Source of the DNA: Pogona vitticeps
Lineage: Eukaryota; Chordata; Lepidosauria; Squamata; Agamidae
Assembly (NCBI RefSeq): GCF_051106095.1
Contig: NC_135783.1
Location: forward strand, 183,784,947 to 183,848,946
Length of the DNA: 64,000 bases
Direction: 5' to 3'
Below the pieces are notes generated by a model. It made no database searches and was not told the origin of the DNA. It saw nothing but the letters and a program-made list of their open reading frames with translations. Numbering within the stretch: the first letter of the stretch is position 1; every line of letters begins with the position of its first letter. Of this stretch, positions 10,301 to 21,350 are shown one piece after another. A program made the translations under genes and the position numbers.

Positions 10301-13300
10301 TGTGTGTAAATATTTGTTTTTCTTATATAAATTGCAAGCTTTGGGAGAATTTGAATTTAGTATGTGCCAGTGTTGCATTTTGCCTCAGAGCAGTGTTATG
10401 TTATTTTTTTAGGGTTTATAGTAGGGTTTATACCCTATTTGGGCTTCAGAAAAGGTAAATACGTTTCCTTCAAGATATAGTAAAGTTGCTGAAATTAATT
10501 ACTGTATTTTCTCCACTCCTCCCAAGAAAACATGTTTTGAAAAATAGTGTATTAAATGAATATTGGTTCTTTCTTTAAAATAATAGAAACTTTTATTATA
10601 AAATTTATTTTGAAGGAATTATTCTATAACTCCATGCTTACTGACTCTGAAATTCATTTTTTAGGTGTGGTAGACATGTGGCAGTAAAAATAGTAAAGAA
10701 TGTTGATAGATATTCTGAAGCAGCTCGTTCAGAAATAAAAGTATTGGAGCACTTAAAAGCAACAGATCCTAATAACAAATTGTAAGTATATTATGAAGTA
10801 GAAAATATGTAATTTTTGGTAACTCACTTTTGAAAACAAAATAAAACTAAAATGTTTCTTAAGTAACAGTGTCTTTCTTTCCTTTTGTAAAGTAGCCATG
10901 ATGTTAATTTGTAGGTTTTTCAGTTGTGTTTATATTCTGCATCTTTTATCTGGGAACATCTTCCTAAAGACCTTCTTTGCATTTACAGTCGCTGTGTCCA
11001 GATGTTGGAATGGTTTGAATATCATGGTCATGTTTGCATTGTGTTCGAACTTCTGGGACTTAGTACCTATGATTTCATTAAAGAAAACAGTTTTCAGCCA
11101 TTCAGTTTGGATCACATCAGAAAAATGGCATACCAGATTTGTAAATCTGTAAACTGTAAGTATACATGGGATACTTTATTATAATTTCTAAGCTCTTTCT
11201 TTCCAAAGCTCAAGGCTAGTTAAAGGCTAAGAGAAAAATACAGTATATCACATTTGTATATTTAACTTAAAAAGAAAGAAAAATGTGTATGAAAGTGGCT
11301 TCTGAGTAAAATATTAATGCTTATGCTGTAAACAGTAAAATGTATAAAATATTTTTTGGTTCTAACTTTGATAGACCCTTAAAATTGAAAGTAATTTTCA
11401 GAGGAGGAATAATAATTGTAACTCACTTTTTCCCCCCATAGTTCTGCATTCACATAAACTAACTCACACGGATCTGAAGCCTGAAAACATATTATTTGTG
11501 GAGTCTGACTACATAGAAGAATATAATCACAAATTGGTAAATCCAGTTTCATAGTGTGAAAAACTATTCATTGTATACACTTTTTTGCTTATATGCTTAG
11601 TAATTTTTGGTGTGTTTTAGAAACGAGATCAACGCACCTTGAAAAATCCAGATATTAAAGTTGTAGATTTTGGGAGTGCAACATATGACTATGAACATCA
11701 CAGTACTCTTGTGTCTACAAGGCATTACAGAGCTCCTGAAGTTATTTTGGGTGAGTAGAAGACGTGTCATTTCTGGAACATGCTTTAAAATAGTAAGCTT
11801 AGGGTTGCAGCCCTGGAGTTGCTGAAGAGCTTTCTGTTTGTTTTGGTTGCTGTATTTGTTGCCATAAATTTTAATTTCATTTCTGGTTAACTTGCCACAC
11901 TATTTGTTACTGTTATTTTGTTCTTACATTGGAAGTGTTGGGGGATTCTCAGTAATGTTACTTAATGATTTTTCAGTTTAAAAAATCTGCATATTTAGAA
12001 AATTTCTGAAGAGCAGTTCATGTTCAGATCAGTAAACCTAAGTTGTAGTGGATGGAATAACAGTTCACATTTTTAATGTCTTCCCACAGCTTTGGGATGG
12101 TCACAGCCATGTGATGTGTGGAGTATTGGTTGCATTCTTATTGAGTATTACCTTGGATTCACAGTATTTCCGGTAAGTGACCACAGAAATGTTTGTTGCA
12201 GAGACACAGGTGATGATCTTTAGTGGGAAGCTTTTTAAAATGTAGCATTTTTCATTAAAACACTACTGCTAGTTTACATCTGAGTAAAATGAGACTTTAA
12301 AGTCTTACTGGTACACAGATTAGAGGGTTGAATCCTATTGTGTTATTCTACTAACCCATCTATGCTATTTAACCAAAATACAGTGGTGCCTCGCTTAGCG
12401 AGTGCTTCGCTATGCGATGAATTCGCATAGCGAGGGGGTCCGGGCCATCGCTGGAGCGTTCGCTCAGCGATGGCCCCTATAGCGTTTTTTCGCTTTGCGA
12501 TGATCGCTAAGCAATTCGCTTAGCGATTTTCGCAGAACGAAGCAGGGAGAACAGCTGATCGGCGGTTCCAAAATGGCCGCCGGAAGGTCCGTGCCGCATT
12601 TTCACGCCCTGCCCTCGCTTACCGAGGGCGCAAAATGGCGGCGCTATGGAAAAACATTGCTTAACGGTGAGTTTTAAAGCCATAGGAAAAAAAGCCTATG
12701 GCTTTTTTATTCCCGTTTAGCGATGTTTTCGCATAGCGAAGGTTAATCCGGAACGGATTAACCTCGCTATGCGAGGCACCACTGTATATTTAGAAATGAA
12801 TTGTTTGTGTTTGTTTGTTTTCCAGCGGCAGATATTTATTTATGTATCTACCTATCTTTTCTACGCCCATCTGGCTGCCAAGGCCATTCTGGGTGGTTTA
12901 CAATACAAAACATAAAAGACAGCAATTTAAGAACAATAAACAAAACATAGCAAATTAAAATTAAACAACAAAGCACATACGCAAAAGCAACATAGAATTA
13001 ACTGGGAATAATTAAAAGTAATTTAAAGGCATGGTGGCATAACTGATAATATGAACACTGATAACTGCTGTTATGATGTTGTCAATTCCAGGAAGGCCTG
13101 TCTAAAAAGGCAGGTTTCAATGATCATTTAAAAACTACCAGTGGAAGGGGCCTGTTGCATGTGAAACTTGAGTAATTTAGCTTCAGAAATGCCTTCAGTT
13201 AAAGAATAGGAGGAAAAAAACCTTCATATGGAGTTAGCTCTGTTGCTCTCTGGTCTCAGGACCTTGGCTGGTGTATGTTTTTTTGCACCCCTACTGTACG

Positions 13301-14610
13301 CAGAGTATATCTGCTGGCATTGATATGTCTGGTCATATCCTTTGAACCATTATGGAGGGCTGCTGAATTTAGCTACAAGTTCGTTAAGTGGCTTTTCCTG
13401 GAAAAAGGGACTAGCTTTCCATAAAGCTGTGTGTTTGCCAGCAGAACCAACAAATATACCCTTTATCTAATCAAGAGTTTTAGCTTTAGTTTTCCAGTAA
13501 TTTTTCAAGAATACTAAATAGTGACTTTCTCTTTTCCTTTAGACACATGACAGCAAAGAACATTTGGCAATGATGCAAAAAATACTGGGACCATTACCTA
13601 TTCACATGGTTCAGAAAAGCAGGTAATGTTTTTAAGCTGTTTTTCTGAGTGCTATCTCCCCATATCAATGTAACACAGTGCCAACAGTTTTTGTATCTAC
13701 CCTAAGAAGTCTGACTTGTCTGATTACTATTCAAAAGGCAGTCCTCATCAGATAGTGTGTTAATCAAAACATGCAACTTCTGGTTGCATTGTATGGAATC
13801 AAAGTACCCAAAGTGGGTTTATGCCTGAAGTAGCAATTCTGCAAGGATGTGGGTACTTCTCTTAGAAGTCTTGTACATAAGTATTACAGAAAGCTATGTC
13901 AAAAATTTACTCTGAATTGAATTCATATTTGCAGAAATAAGCTTTATTTCCATGTACAGTGAGCTTGTCTTTGGGTCTTTTCACATGATAGAGGTGGAGT
14001 GATGATGCATCTGAGTGGGGACAAGTTGCTGCTCTCAGTTTGAACGTGCCAGTTTTAGATTGTTTAAAGATTCTTGCTGCTTTTTTGCTTAAGTTATTTC
14101 AGCAAGGATGTTGTTATTTTGCTCAGTCTTACACTGAGTGCATATAGTTCTGAAAAAGTTTCCAACCCCAGTGTTCTTGCAAATAAGTTTGTCAATGCTT
14201 CTATAGTTCATGTCCAATATTTTATATAAACAGCACTCTATAGAACTATCCTAAAGTAAACTTAACTTTGTACTTAACCAGAAAACGCAAGTACTTCCAC
14301 CATGACCAGTTGGATTGGGATGAGCATAGTTCTGCTGGCAGATATGTATCACGGCGTTGTAAACCACTGAAGGTAAGAGAGAATGTTGAAACTTCAGTGT
14401 TACAGAAGTTTCCCCTGTCAATTGAGTTGAATGGTGCTTATTTTTATCTTTTTTTACATCCTCCAGGAATTCATGCAGTGCCATGATGCTGACCATGAAA
14501 AGCTGTTTGATCTCATTCAGAAAATGTTGGAGTATGACCCTGCCAAAAGAATTACACTTGCAGAAGCATTAAAACATCCTTTCTTTTCCCCATTAAAAGG
14601 GAAGATGTAA
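7394..14610 (+). CDS. CLK1: CDC-like kinase 1 (LAMMER-family dual-specificity kinase)
   Basis: Twelve coding exons: 7394-7551, 7745-7967, 9223-9313, 9677-9743, 10665-10781, 10989-11155, 11442-11536, 11621-11750, 12090-12172, 13543-13622, 14282-14372, 14467-14610 (TAA). They join in phase to 481 codons (human 484). CLK1 is a nuclear kinase that phosphorylates SR splicing factors. The first 130 or so residues are Arg/Ser/His-rich and start [14 protein letters not shown]. The kinase domain shows the glycine loop GEGAFGKV (9697-9720), lysine in HVAVKIVK, catalytic THTDLKPEN (GAT at 11471), DFG (11666-11674), [10 protein letters not shown] and the C-terminal [10 protein letters not shown]. The eponymous LAMMER motif reads LAMMQK (13564-13581), which is odd. 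The 91-nt exon 9223-9313 equals the human exon whose skipping shifts the frame, a known means of CLK1 self-regulation. CLK4 is the close paralogue; position next to PPIL3 and BZW1 favours CLK1. Confidence 0.97.
7968..9222 (+). other. CLK1: CLK1 intron upstream of the regulated exon
   Basis: Intron of 1255 bp without any repeat that I recognise; the next intron (9314-9676) is only 363 bp and also repeat-free. In mammals the introns flanking this exon are often retained. No gene is visible inside. Confidence 0.5.
12381..12784. mobile_element. Tigger-like MITE, copy 2
   Basis: Ends CAGTGGTGCCTCGCTTAGCG and its complement, flanked by TA (12379-12380, 12785-12786). 404 bp, CpG-rich, packed with small tcgct/agcga palindromes. 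It carries AAAATGGCCGCC (12571-12582) and AAAATGGCGGCG (12632-12643). It lies in a CLK1 intron. Confidence 0.85.
12830..13440 (-). mobile_element. 5'-truncated LINE 3' end (L2/CR1 group)
   Basis: On the minus strand it ends with ttgtaaaccacccagaatgg, then agatgggcg and an (ataaat) tail, a common LINE 3' end in reptiles. Upstream the body is decayed and no protein is clearly readable, so the right boundary is approximate. It lies in the same CLK1 intron as the MITE at 12381. Confidence 0.55.
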
Positions 14611-14747
14611 ATAGCTACAATTTTGTAGGTGATATATGACTGTGTCAGTCGATAAAAGCAATTAACATGTTTAAATATTTATTTTGTAATTAGCTCTGTA
14701 GATTTCTTTTCATACTGTTGTGTTCAGTCCATTGATCTAGCTCTTGA

Positions 14748-14753
14748 AATAAA
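14748..14753 (+). terminator. CLK1: CLK1 poly(A) signal, proximal
   Basis: AATAAA 138 bases after the CLK1 stop codon. A second AATAAA at 14864-14869 could serve as a distal signal. Confidence 0.7.
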
Positions 14754-14863
14754 AAAATGGACAGCACAGTTTGTTAATATTTTGATAAATCCCATCTTTT
14801 CATTCTGATATTCTGTACAAAGACAACTGCTCTAGGCTTTAATGTTGTTATTCTCCTTTTTTA

Positions 14864-14869
14864 AATAAA
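14864..14869 (+). terminator. CLK1: CLK1 poly(A) signal, distal candidate
   Basis: Second AATAAA about 250 bases after the stop, followed by a GT-containing stretch (tgtgaccatg, gttgtgtg). Which of the two is used cannot be told from sequence. Confidence 0.55.
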
Positions 14870-15415
14870 TTGTGACCATGAATACAGGAGTTGTGTGAAT
14901 CATTTCTGATCAGCATTGGTGGTGGAGCAGCTCATACTAGTGAAATTTGCACATTAATGGCATGAACATAGTTAACAAGAGAGATTGAGGTTTTCGTACA
15001 TGCTTGCTGAAGAGCCATGGTCCACTATCATGGAGAAGGAAGGAGTCTACCAGCCCAGTTATATGCGTTTAACTGAGATCAAACCTGATTCATAATCTGC
15101 TGTGCCCACTTGCACTTACTAAAGTATCATTATTGCTCCTTAGTTAACACCAGGCATTTGGCTGTACTCAAGATTATCTTCAAAGTCAAAAGCTTAAAAG
15201 TTTTTAAGAAATTCTTGTTAGGCAGGTGTATGGCCTTGATAGTCATGCTGTGTTTGAAATAGTAACTGTTCCACTAAATTAATTGTATATCCATTGATGA
15301 AAGTTTTATTGCCTGTGAATTAACAGGGAAAGGTTAAAGTAGGAGAGGAGGCCCATGTTTTGCCAACTCTTTCCTGCTAGTATGAAAATGTTGCTATTAT
15401 AGTCGTAGCCTATAC

Positions 15416-15534
15416 CAGTAGTTCCCACCCTTGGGTAACCCAGATATTCTTGGACTGTAACTCCCAGAAGCCTTGGCCAGCACAGCTGTGTGAAGGCTGG
15501 GAATTGCAGTTCAAGCCAAGGTTTGGAACCACTT
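15416..15534. mobile_element. Decayed hAT-like palindromic MITE
   Basis: Left end cagtagttcccacccttggg pairs with the right end ccaaggtttggaaccact; the inner arms (ggactgtaactcccag / gggaattgcagttc) also pair. No clear target duplication remains. Confidence 0.55.
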
Positions 15535-15580
15535 GGATTAGGCATCCAATCTTGAGAGACTATAGTAACATGCTGTAAAT

Positions 15581-15712
15581 CAGTGGTTCTTAACCTTTGT
15601 TACTCGGATGCTTTTGAACTGCAACTCCCAGAAACCCCAGCCAGCACGGTGGTGAAGGCTTCTGGGAGTTGCAGTCCAAAACTCCTGAGTAACCCAAGGT
15701 TAAGAACCAGTG
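15581..15712. mobile_element. hAT-like palindromic MITE
   Basis: Ends cagtggttcttaacctttgt and its complement. An 8-bp target duplication with one mismatch flanks it: ctgtaaat (15573-15580) and ctctaaat (15713-15720). Very close kin of the element at 16308. Confidence 0.75.
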
Positions 15713-15881
15713 CTCTAAATAAAGGTCTTTGAAACAGATTTCAAATCCACAAGGACCAGCAGAACTTCAACAAAAAAGAGGAAAATTTCAAATTCAACAA
15801 AGCTTGGCTCCCAGCTCTGAAAAATACAGTGTGCAAAAGGTCAACGGACTCTTAACCAGGCACAAGGACCGGGGATCACTA

Positions 15882-16724
15882 CAGTGGGGCCTCGACTTAC
15901 GAACGACCCTACTTGCGAACAATTCAGCTTATGAACCCACCCTATAGAGAAAAAAAGGACTCGACATACTAACTTCCCTCGAGTTACAAACTGGAAAAAA
16001 AGTGCCCCCTCCCCTTAGAGGCTTCTGGAGAGGGAAAAAAGGTCAGGAACTTAAAAAATAAATAAAAGAAAGTCACTTACCAGGCCTTGGTGGCCCCCAA
16101 ACAGCAGGAAAAAGCAGGAAACAGCTAAAAGCCCATACCAGAAGGGAGCCTGGCAGCCATTTTGTGCTCCCCCCGCTCCTGCACCCTCCTCTCCCCGCCT
16201 ATCAGCTGATTGGCTGGCTCAAGAGGCTTGGGGAGGCTTGCTCAGCACCTAAAAAGCCTGCCTGTGTGTCTTTGTGCTGAAAAAAATCAGCACACTATGG
16301 TTTAAAACAGTGATTCTTAACCTTTGTTACTCAGATGCTTTTGAACTGCAACTCCCGGAAACCCCAGTCAGCCTAGCTTGTGGTGAAGGCTTCTGGGAGT
16401 TGCAGTCCAAAACTCCTGAGTAACCCAAGGTTAGGAACCAGTGATTTAAAACATGCTTTAAAATTGGCTTTGTTGAAAAAAAAAATGATTTCAAAAGTGC
16501 TTTGCAAACTGTTCCCTGCCTAAGGAAAAAGAAAAAAATATCCCGCTCTAGTGGTAGAAGGCGGAATAGCAGCTTCCCATTAGTTTCAATGGACGGAAAA
16601 GAGCAGATATGGATTAAATGGTTTTCAGTGCATTCCTATAGGAAATGCAGATTTGACCTACGAACTTTTTGACCTACGAACCACCTTCCAATACAGATTA
16701 AGTTCTTAAGTTGAGACCCCACTG
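15882..16724. mobile_element. Tigger-like MITE, copy 3, with a hAT MITE inside
   Basis: Starts CAGTGGGGCCTCGACTTACG, ends with ttgagaccccactg, flanked by TA (15880-15881, 16725-16726). Much longer than the other copies, partly because of the hAT MITE at 16308-16443. It belongs to a separate subfamily: the palindrome unit is cttacgaac rather than cgcttagcg. Confidence 0.75.
16308..16443. mobile_element. hAT-like MITE nested in a Tigger-like MITE
   Basis: Ends cagtgattcttaacctttgt and ccaaggttaggaaccagtg. Flanked by gtttaaaa (16300-16307) and atttaaaa (16444-16451), an 8-bp target duplication with one mismatch. It interrupts the Tigger-like copy, so it inserted later. Confidence 0.75.
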
Positions 16725-16744
16725 TACACACAAAAGACCACTTA

Positions 16745-17150
16745 ATGACATCTGCTTAATGACACTCATCAATCACAGTGACAGATAATCTCTCCTTATC
16801 ACAAGACACAATCACCCATCTCCTGAATAGGACAAAAGCCTATATCACAGCCATAAATACTGCACTCCCAAGCAAACTACACCAGAGCACAGAGTACTGT
16901 CCTCTGAAGATGCCAGCCAAAGAGACTGTGAAATGTGAGGAAGAAGAACTTTCAGAACACGGCCAGAGCCGGAAAAACCCACAACAACCATCAAATCTGT
17001 TAAAGTTCACAAAGAGACTCAATCGTCATTTCCCCCAAAATGAGGAACTGTCCCAGCCTTTTAACAAACCCAATCACAGGGACAACAGCTATGTGCAAAC
17101 GTTCTGGAAATTGCCTTGGATTACTTCAGTTTATTCCCTTTGGTGTTAAC
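16745..17150 (+). repeat. Interspersed repeat, probably a retroelement 3' region
   Basis: The stretch containing cctctgaagatgccagccaa, gaacacggccagagcc and aaaaacccacaacaacc resembles the 3' part of an abundant reptile retroelement, possibly Penelope-like; this rests on memory of the motif string. A 123-codon open frame (16778-17149) crosses it but matches no protein I know. Confidence 0.35.
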
Positions 17151-17304
17151 CAAAAACAGGATTTATTATCTCTAGCAAACAAAATAAGAAAAAATACATA
17201 TAATAGCTTTTCTGTATCGCCCATCAACTATGTAACAGCTATAAAAGAAAGTGGGAGGTGCTCTGCTTTCTGTGTCTCAAAGCAAAGCTACGCCAGATTC
17301 AGTG

Positions 17305-17460
17305 ATTTGTGTATTCTCAAGTCAATTCTGACTTATGGTGACCCTTTTTCCAGTTTTCCAGGTAGAGAATATTCAGAAGTGGTTTCTCATTCCTTTCTTC
17401 TAAGGATGCCCTAGTACTATGCTGCTTGCCCAAGGCTCCACAGCCATATACCTAACTAAT
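17305..17460 (-). mobile_element. Sauria-type SINE, headless fragment
   Basis: On the minus strand it reads ggctgtggagccttgggc, later gagaaaccacttctgaatat, and ends with the BovB-like tail gggtcaccataagtcagaat. The tRNA-like head is mostly gone. Confidence 0.55.
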
Positions 17461-17482
17461 TCAGCTTTATATTAATACAATA

Positions 17483-17887
17483 CAGTGGTACCCCGCTTGA
17501 CGACACAATTGCTCTACAATGACTTTTTTTGCGATCACTATAGCGATTGCAAAACGATGTTTTTATGGGTTTTTTTCGCTTTACATCGATTCGGTCCCTG
17601 CTTCGAGAACCGTTTTTTCGCTTGACGATTTTCCCAGCTTTGTAAAATGGCTTCCCTTTGCAAAATGAGTGTTTTCCGGACGGAAGCTTCACATTACAGC
17701 GTATTAGAACAGCTGATCAGTTGTTCTCTATGGGCGATCTTCACAAAACGAGCAGGTATTTCCCCCACTGGAACTCATTAACGGGTTTTCAGTGCATTCC
17801 AATGTTTTTTTTTTTTAACTTTTGCTTGACGATTTCACTGTACAGTTTTGCTGGAATGCATTATCGCCGTCAAGCGGGGCACCACTG
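17483..17887. mobile_element. Tigger-like MITE, copy 4
   Basis: Ends CAGTGGTACCCCGCTTGACG and its complement (cgtcaagcggggcaccactg), flanked by TA (17481-17482, 17888-17889). 405 bp. The palindrome unit is the cttgacga type. Confidence 0.82.
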
Positions 17888-17913
17888 TATGGTACATATC
17901 ACCATGTTTATCC

Positions 17914-17971
17914 ATGGAATCAACCCTGTAGCTTAGCATGGTATGGAATCAACCCTGTAGCTTAGCATGGT
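17914..17971. repeat. 29-bp perfect tandem duplication
   Basis: A 29-bp unit starting atggaatcaaccctgtagct occurs twice head to tail (17914-17942, 17943-17971) with no visible difference, so the duplication is recent. Confidence 0.85.
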
Positions 17972-18124
17972 AGGTCACCAGTAGAGTAAACCCAGTGAAT
18001 TGGCAGGAATTTGATGAGTTAGCTCCTCCATAAGTTCTAAAGATTCAATGGAGCTACGCTATTTGTAACTTAAAATACCATGCCACAGGATTTTGTCCAC
18101 TATGTGGAAATTCTGTGGTCACTT

Positions 18125-18728
18125 AAAGCATGTCTTGGGGGCCATGGGATGTTTCCAAATTCACCTGATGGTTAAGCAGGAAGTCTGAACTTGTAACACC
18201 ATTCCAGACACTGTGGTAATTTTTGCAATTCTTGATCACACTGGATAAAAAATATTGTAACACTCTGGCTTCAGAAATTTCTGGGTAAGTCCATTTCCTT
18301 AGCAACAGTTCTGCTGCTGGCAGAGGCCTCAACTTCAAATGCCGATTGCTGCGACCTATTATGCTGCAAGCAAAATACCTTTTTAGGCTGATTGTCATTT
18401 TTATTCTTTTGTGTTTCACATTGGGGAAAACAATGTCCCTTTTCTCTACAGGAAAAACATTTCTTATTGGCCCTATGCTCCGATTAAGGGGGTTTATTAG
18501 TTTTTCTCTCAGGACTATTTGATTTCAGGGGACTGTGCTCTGGGGATGAAGATTTCACTTTAGAATGGTTTCCCTCAGCTTGGGTTTGTCTGAAGTAATT
18601 TCCATTGGATTGGGATGTTCTGCTGTTGTCCCATCCTTTTCTGTTGATTTTTACCTCAGAGAATCAAGGATCTCTGATCTCACTAATAGAAATAGCATAT
18701 TCAGACACTTGTAGCACATTTTTGGGAT
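18125..18728 (-). mobile_element. Gmr1-like LTR retrotransposon fossil, gag 3' region
   Basis: On the minus strand a CCHC zinc knuckle of the form CFSCREKGHCFPQC is readable (about 18480-18420), followed by weakly protease-like sequence. The type matches the gag end of the plus-strand Gmr1-like copy at 22117-22767. The piece is broken and old. It may be the far side of the minus-strand copy whose 5' part lies at 28011-30746, the two being separated by later insertions; this is inference. Confidence 0.6.
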
Positions 18729-18990
18729 TTTCACATTCCTAGGGGTTTCAGAAGGCGAAAGTCCAACAAGCCAGTCCAATATCAGAAGGCTAGAAGATAC
18801 AAACAGATGCCAAATTACCAAGGCCAAAAACACAAACCGTAGTCAGAAGCCAGATTCCAAAGCCAAGGGTCAAGAAATCAAGGTCCAAGATAAGCAGGAG
18901 GTGGATGCGAGCCAGAGTATTGACTTGTTGCTTTTACAAGCTTCCAAGCCTTTTGGGTGCTGATTTTATAGCAGCAGCAGCCATCTAATT
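18729..18990 (-). repeat. LTR (3') of the Ty3/gypsy fossil
   Basis: Direct repeat of 24843-25100: both share cctaggggtttcagaagg near the left edge, caagataagcaggag, and gattttatagcagca (a ctataaaa-type TATA box when read on the minus strand). Only part of the LTR is present. Confidence 0.7.
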
Positions 18991-20597
18991 CCATCTAATA
19001 CTGTTCAAGGGTGGCATTAGTATGCTTGGTTTGTCCATCTGTTTGAGGATGGTATGCCGATAAGTGCACCTGGGTACCTAAACTGGTGTTCAAGGCTTGC
19101 AAGAACCAGAAGATGAATTGGGAGCCACGATCTGAAATTGTGTTGGGAGCCCATGTAGACAAAAAACATGTTGAAGGTAAAGCTGAGTTGTTTCTGGAGC
19201 TGTGGGAGGCTTGGGACATGGGACAAAATGAGCCATTTTGGTGAACAGGTCCACTATTACCAGAATGCAGGTGTGTCCTTGTGACCATGGGAGGTCAGTG
19301 ACGAAGTCCAGAGATACTGTGTCCCAAAGGTCGGCTAGTATGGTTAGTGGGTGTAGCAGCCCTGGAGGTTTGGCTAGTATGTCCTTGGCTTGACGACAAA
19401 CCTCACAGGAATCAATGTAACGAGCAATGTCAGCACAAACCCAGGGCCACCACAACTCCCGTGTGAGTAGATGCAGAGTCTTATACCGACCAAAGTGTCC
19501 TGCAGGAGGAATCATGGGTCAAATAGAGCACATTGGCTCGGAGGGGCTCTGGAGGAACATACAGGCACTCTCGGTGCAATAGGAGACCCTGGTGGTTAGC
19601 GAAGTCTCCAGCAGGGCCCTTTTCGAGTTCCTGCAAGCGTTGCTTGGCCCAGGGATCTTGAGCTTGGCTGGCCCGAATTTCCGCAGCCACGGACAAGCAG
19701 GTTGTGGTGGCTGCGAAGACTGAGGGTGATAATATAGGTGCGATCGGAGTCTCTTCAGAGGGTGATACAGTGTATTCTGGTTTGTGGGAGAGGGCATTGG
19801 CTTTCCGATTCTGGGTCTGCAGGATATAGGTAATGCAGAAGTCAAACCGGGAGAAGAAGAGGCACCACTTGATCAGGTGTTGATTGAGGCGTCGGGCTGT
19901 CTGCAAGTGTTCCATATTCCGGTGGTCAGTCAAAACGTGGACAGGGTGATGGGCCCCTTCAAGGTAATGCCTCCAGACATCGAAAGCAGTTTTGATGGCC
20001 AGGAGTTCCCGCTCCCAGACGGTGTAGTTGTGGTCTGACAGTGTGAACTGACATGAGTAAAAAGTGCAGGGCTGCAATGGCTGTGAGGGGTCCTCCTACT
20101 GCGACAGCATTGCACCCAGGGACACACTGGAGGCATCCGTCTCCATGGTAAATGGTAGTCGGGGGTCTGGATAATGCAGGATTGGCTTGGTTGTGAAGCG
20201 AGTTTTCAGGTTGGTGAAGGCATGGTCTGCCTCCGGAGTCCAAAGAGATGGTTCTTTGGGCCAGAGGAGACGGGTCAGAGGCATGGTTATGTCCGCATAG
20301 GCTACTATAAACTGGTGGTAATAGTTCGCGAAGGCGAGAAACCGCTGCACATCTTCACGGTTCTGGGGTTTCTGCCAGGTCAGAACTGCTTCTATTTTCT
20401 TTGGGTCCATCTGGATCCCTTAGGGTGACAAAACATGGCCTAGGAACTTGACTTCCTGCAGGTTAAACTCACACTTCTCCAGCTTGGCGTAGAGGCAGTG
20501 ATCTCATAGTTGTTGTAAGACCTGGCGAACATGTTATGTGTGCTGAGCAGGGTTTCAGGAGTAAATCAAAATGTACTCCAAATAGATGATCACAAAG

Positions 20598-21001
20598 TGT
20601 GACGGCTGTGATGACGTCACCTGCCTATCAATGGTATGCTGGAGCTCTTCTGCCTATAGCGGGGCAGGAGGTGGGACTCCAGGAGGTGGAGCTGTGTATA
20701 TAAGGGGGGGAGTGAATGATGTGAGACAGTTTTTGGAGAGTTAGAGTGAGAGTTGAGTTAGGGCATGAAGTACTGTGTTAGTTAAGGTCTGAGTGATAGT
20801 GTGTTTGAGGGGATACTTTATTTATGTATTGATTATAGTGATTAACTTATTTACTTGTTACAATAAACAATCATTTTCCTTTTTAAAATCCATACCTTTG
20901 TCTGAGGAGTCAGATATATGTGTGTGGTTGGTGGCAGCGTGTGTTGAGAAAGAGAGTGTGAAGTGGCGTCCCCTCTGTGACGTAGGAGGAGGCGGCCACA
21001 A
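20598..21001 (+). repeat. 5' LTR of the plus-strand Gmr1-like fossil
   Basis: Begins TGTGACGG, ends near GGCGGCCACA. It contains a CRE-like tgacgtca (20614-20621), a TATA box tatataagg (20697-20705) and AATAAA (20863-20868), the usual promoter and poly(A) parts of an LTR. A primer-binding-like tggtgcc follows a few bases later. Confidence 0.65.
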
Positions 21002-21350
21002 TATAAATTGGTGCCAGCGTGTGGGATACGAGTTGTCCAGTTGTCCAGTAAAGCCTTGGCTAGAGTGACCAGAGCAAAAGGACTTCAGTTAGTGTCACCT
21101 GGAGTGGAAAGTGTGGGTAACTCTTTAGGATTTGACTCACGGGGAGCAAATCTAGTGGAGAGGCACTTAAGCTTCAGAGTGGACAACTGATTTATGACCT
21201 CTGTAAGGTCAATTTTGTGAGGGAGATTAGCCCAAAAGCAGGGGCTGTGGCAAATTGGTCAGAGGGTCCTGAGTTAGGTGAACTCTGAGAGGACAGACCA
21301 AGCGCAGCAAAGCTGAAGGATCTCCATTTTGAACAGCTCTTGTGAGAGGG

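Noticed and set aside
16904-16933. Hammerhead-ribozyme-like core (CTGAAGA ... GAAA), with a similar one near 61756-61783
   Set aside because: An extra base next to the core prevents the closing pair of stem II in both, and the GAAA is lost in the second; repeat-family ancestry explains the shared string better.
16778-17149. 123-codon open frame as a gene
   Set aside because: It runs through an interspersed repeat and matches no protein family known to me.
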